Source: Oscillospiraceae bacterium
Lineage (GTDB): Bacteria > Bacillota > Clostridia > Oscillospirales > Acutalibacteraceae
Assembly (NCBI GenBank): GCA_902780565.1
Contig: CACZGD010000010.1
Span: 1-34,143 of the forward strand
DNA: 34,143 nucleotides
Reading direction: 5' to 3'
The translations under genes were made by a program, and so were the position numbers. The notes below the pieces were generated by a model. It was not told where the DNA came from and made no database searches. It saw only the letters and a program-made list of their open reading frames with translations. Positions within the stretch are counted from its first letter, which is position 1; the number at the start of each line of letters is the position of its first letter. This document shows, in pieces, positions 32,863-34,143 of this stretch.

Positions 32863-32891
32863 TTGACAAATAATTAACGATATTATAAAAT
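32863..32891 (+). promoter_or_regulatory. pgk: Sigma-A-type promoter of pgk
   Basis: TTGACA (32863-32868), 17 bases, TAAAAT (32886-32891), in a strongly AT-rich island. No terminator is seen between the ABC permease stop and this promoter. Confidence 0.78.
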
Positions 32892-32956
32892 ATGATGAAG
32901 CCCGCAAAGGGCGCAAAACCTGTCAAAAAAATTACTTAATAAAGGAGTTACCCAAC

Positions 32957-34143
32957 ATGAGCACGCTCAACAAGAAAACCGTCGAAGATATCGACGTGCA
33001 GGGCAAGAAGGTCCTTGTACGCTGCGACTTCAACGTCAAGATGGAAGACGGCGTCATCACGTCCGACAAGCGGATCGTGGAGTCCCTGCCCACCATCAAC
33101 TACCTGCTGGACCACGGCGCAAAGCTGATCCTTTGCTCCCACCTCGGCCGCCCGAAGGGCGAATTCGACCCGCAGTTCTCCATGGCGCCCGTCGCGAAGC
33201 GTCTGTCCGAGCTTCTCGGCAAAGACGTGATCCTTGCGAACGACGTCGTCGGTGAGGACGCCGTCGCCAAGGCTGCCGCCCTGAAGGAGGGCGAGGTCCT
33301 GCTGCTCGAAAACGTCCGCTTTGAAAAGGGCGAGACCAAGAACGATCCCGAGCTTTCCAAGAAGTTCGCTTCTCTTGCCGACGTCTACGTCAACGACGCG
33401 TTCGGCTCCGCGCACAGAGCGCACTCCTCCACCACTGGCGTGGCGGACTACCTGCCCTCCGCGGTCGGCTTCCTGATCCAGAAGGAGATCGAGTTCATCG
33501 GCGGCGCGCTGGAAAATCCGAAGCGTCCCCTTGTCGCCATCCTCGGCGGCGCGAAGGTCTCCGATAAGATCGGCGTCATCAACAACCTCATCGACAAGTG
33601 CGATACCGTCATCATCGGCGGCGGCATGGCGTATACCTTCTTCAAGGCCATGGGCAACGAGGTCGGCACCTCCCTGCTCGATAAGGACAACATCGAGAAC
33701 GCCAAGGGCATGATCGAGAAGGCCAGAGCCAAGGGCGTGAATTTCATGCTGCCCGTGGATAACATCATCGCGACCGAGTACGCGCCGGACGCGACGCACA
33801 TGCGCATTTACTCCGATTCCATCCCGGACGGCTGGATGGGTCTGGATATCGGCCCCGTCACCGCGGAGCTGTACGCGAAGACCGTCAAGAGCGCCGGCAC
33901 CGTGATCTGGAACGGTCCCATGGGCGTTTCCGAGTGGGAGAATTTCGCACAGGGCACCATCGCCGTGGCGAAGGGCATTGCGGAATCGAACGCGATCTCC
34001 ATCATCGGCGGCGGCGACTCCGCTGCCGCGATCAAGAAGCTGGGCTTCGCCGATAAGATGAGCCACATCTCCACCGGCGGCGGCGCGTCCCTTGAGTTCC
34101 TCGAGGGCAAGGAGCTGCCCGGCATCGCCTGCATCGACGAGAA
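32957..34143 (+). CDS. pgk: Phosphoglycerate kinase (3' end cut by the window)
   Basis: 395 codons are present, so only a few residues are missing. It converts 1,3-bisphosphoglycerate and ADP to 3-phosphoglycerate and ATP in glycolysis. Motifs are clear: [11 protein letters not shown], the substrate loop [47 protein letters not shown], the nucleotide-binding [20 protein letters not shown] and the C-terminal [21 protein letters not shown] at 32941-32947 sets the start. It has its own promoter, so it is not merely read through from the ABC genes. gap, tpi or other glycolytic genes are not in the window and may follow. Confidence 0.97.
   Translation, partial: MSTLNKKTVEDIDVQGKKVLVRCDFNVKMEDGVITSDKRIVESLPTINYLLDHGAKLILCSHLGRPKGEFDPQFSMAPVAKRLSELLGKDVILANDVVGEDAVAKAAALKEGEVLLLENVRFEKGETKNDPELSKKFASLADVYVNDAFGSAHRAHSSTTGVADYLPSAVGFLIQKEIEFIGGALENPKRPLVAILGGAKVSDKIGVINNLIDKCDTVIIGGGMAYTFFKAMGNEVGTSLLDKDNIENAKGMIEKARAKGVNFMLPVDNIIATEYAPDATHMRIYSDSIPDGWMGLDIGPVTAELYAKTVKSAGTVIWNGPMGVSEWENFAQGTIAVAKGIAESNAISIIGGGDSAAAIKKLGFADKMSHISTGGGASLEFLEGKELPGIACIDE

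Overview
The window looks like a chromosomal stretch from a high-GC member of the Clostridia (Firmicutes), probably an uncultured gut-type Oscillospiraceae or a relative. The support is a glgC-glgD pair (GlgD is a Firmicutes trait), DUF3737 and YjdF/DUF2238 proteins, strong AGGAGG ribosome sites, and nine sigma-A-type promoters with exactly 17-bp spacers. Dockerin-like Ca-binding repeats and Cys-rich CxxC repeats on exported proteins fit the same group. The lineage is an inference; no rRNA is present. I see no tRNA, rRNA, CRISPR, IS or prophage gene, and no gene-free stretch above 300 bases.

Layout. 1-998: end of a SHOCT-type protein converging on a Pro/Gln/Tyr-Gly-rich protein across a bidirectional terminator. 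1257-4559: YjdF-like membrane protein, YdjC/ChbG-type carbohydrate deacetylase, exported metallophosphoesterase. 4803-6799: DUF3737 beta-helix protein plus PatB/MalY C-S lyase, a two-gene operon. 6892-9096: exported M6 metalloprotease with dockerin. 9325-18423: a glycogen operon glgB - second M6/dockerin protease - glgC - glgD - glgA - TIM-barrel isomerase. 18564-19908: CMD-like protein plus an SDR of the mycofactocin-coupled type. 20139-22029: lipoprotein and exported protein of unknown function. 22112-23305 (minus): zinc-ribbon protein. 23442-30133: a cyclic beta-1,2-glucan-synthase-like enzyme split into two genes at the GH94 linker. 30275-32839: an alpha/beta-hydrolase-like protein lacking the nucleophile serine, then a two-gene ABC exporter. 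32957-34143: pgk, cut by the window edge.

How the genes work together. glgC/glgD make ADP-glucose, glgA extends the glucan and glgB branches it. A secreted protease is translationally coupled to glgB inside this operon, and its paralogue lies just upstream of glgB, so the glycogen cluster is interleaved with a duplicated exported dockerin protease. That arrangement, the split glucan synthase, the mycofactocin-type SDR and the nucleophile-less hydrolase are the items most worth a second look. Nothing here proves a new defence or mobile system.
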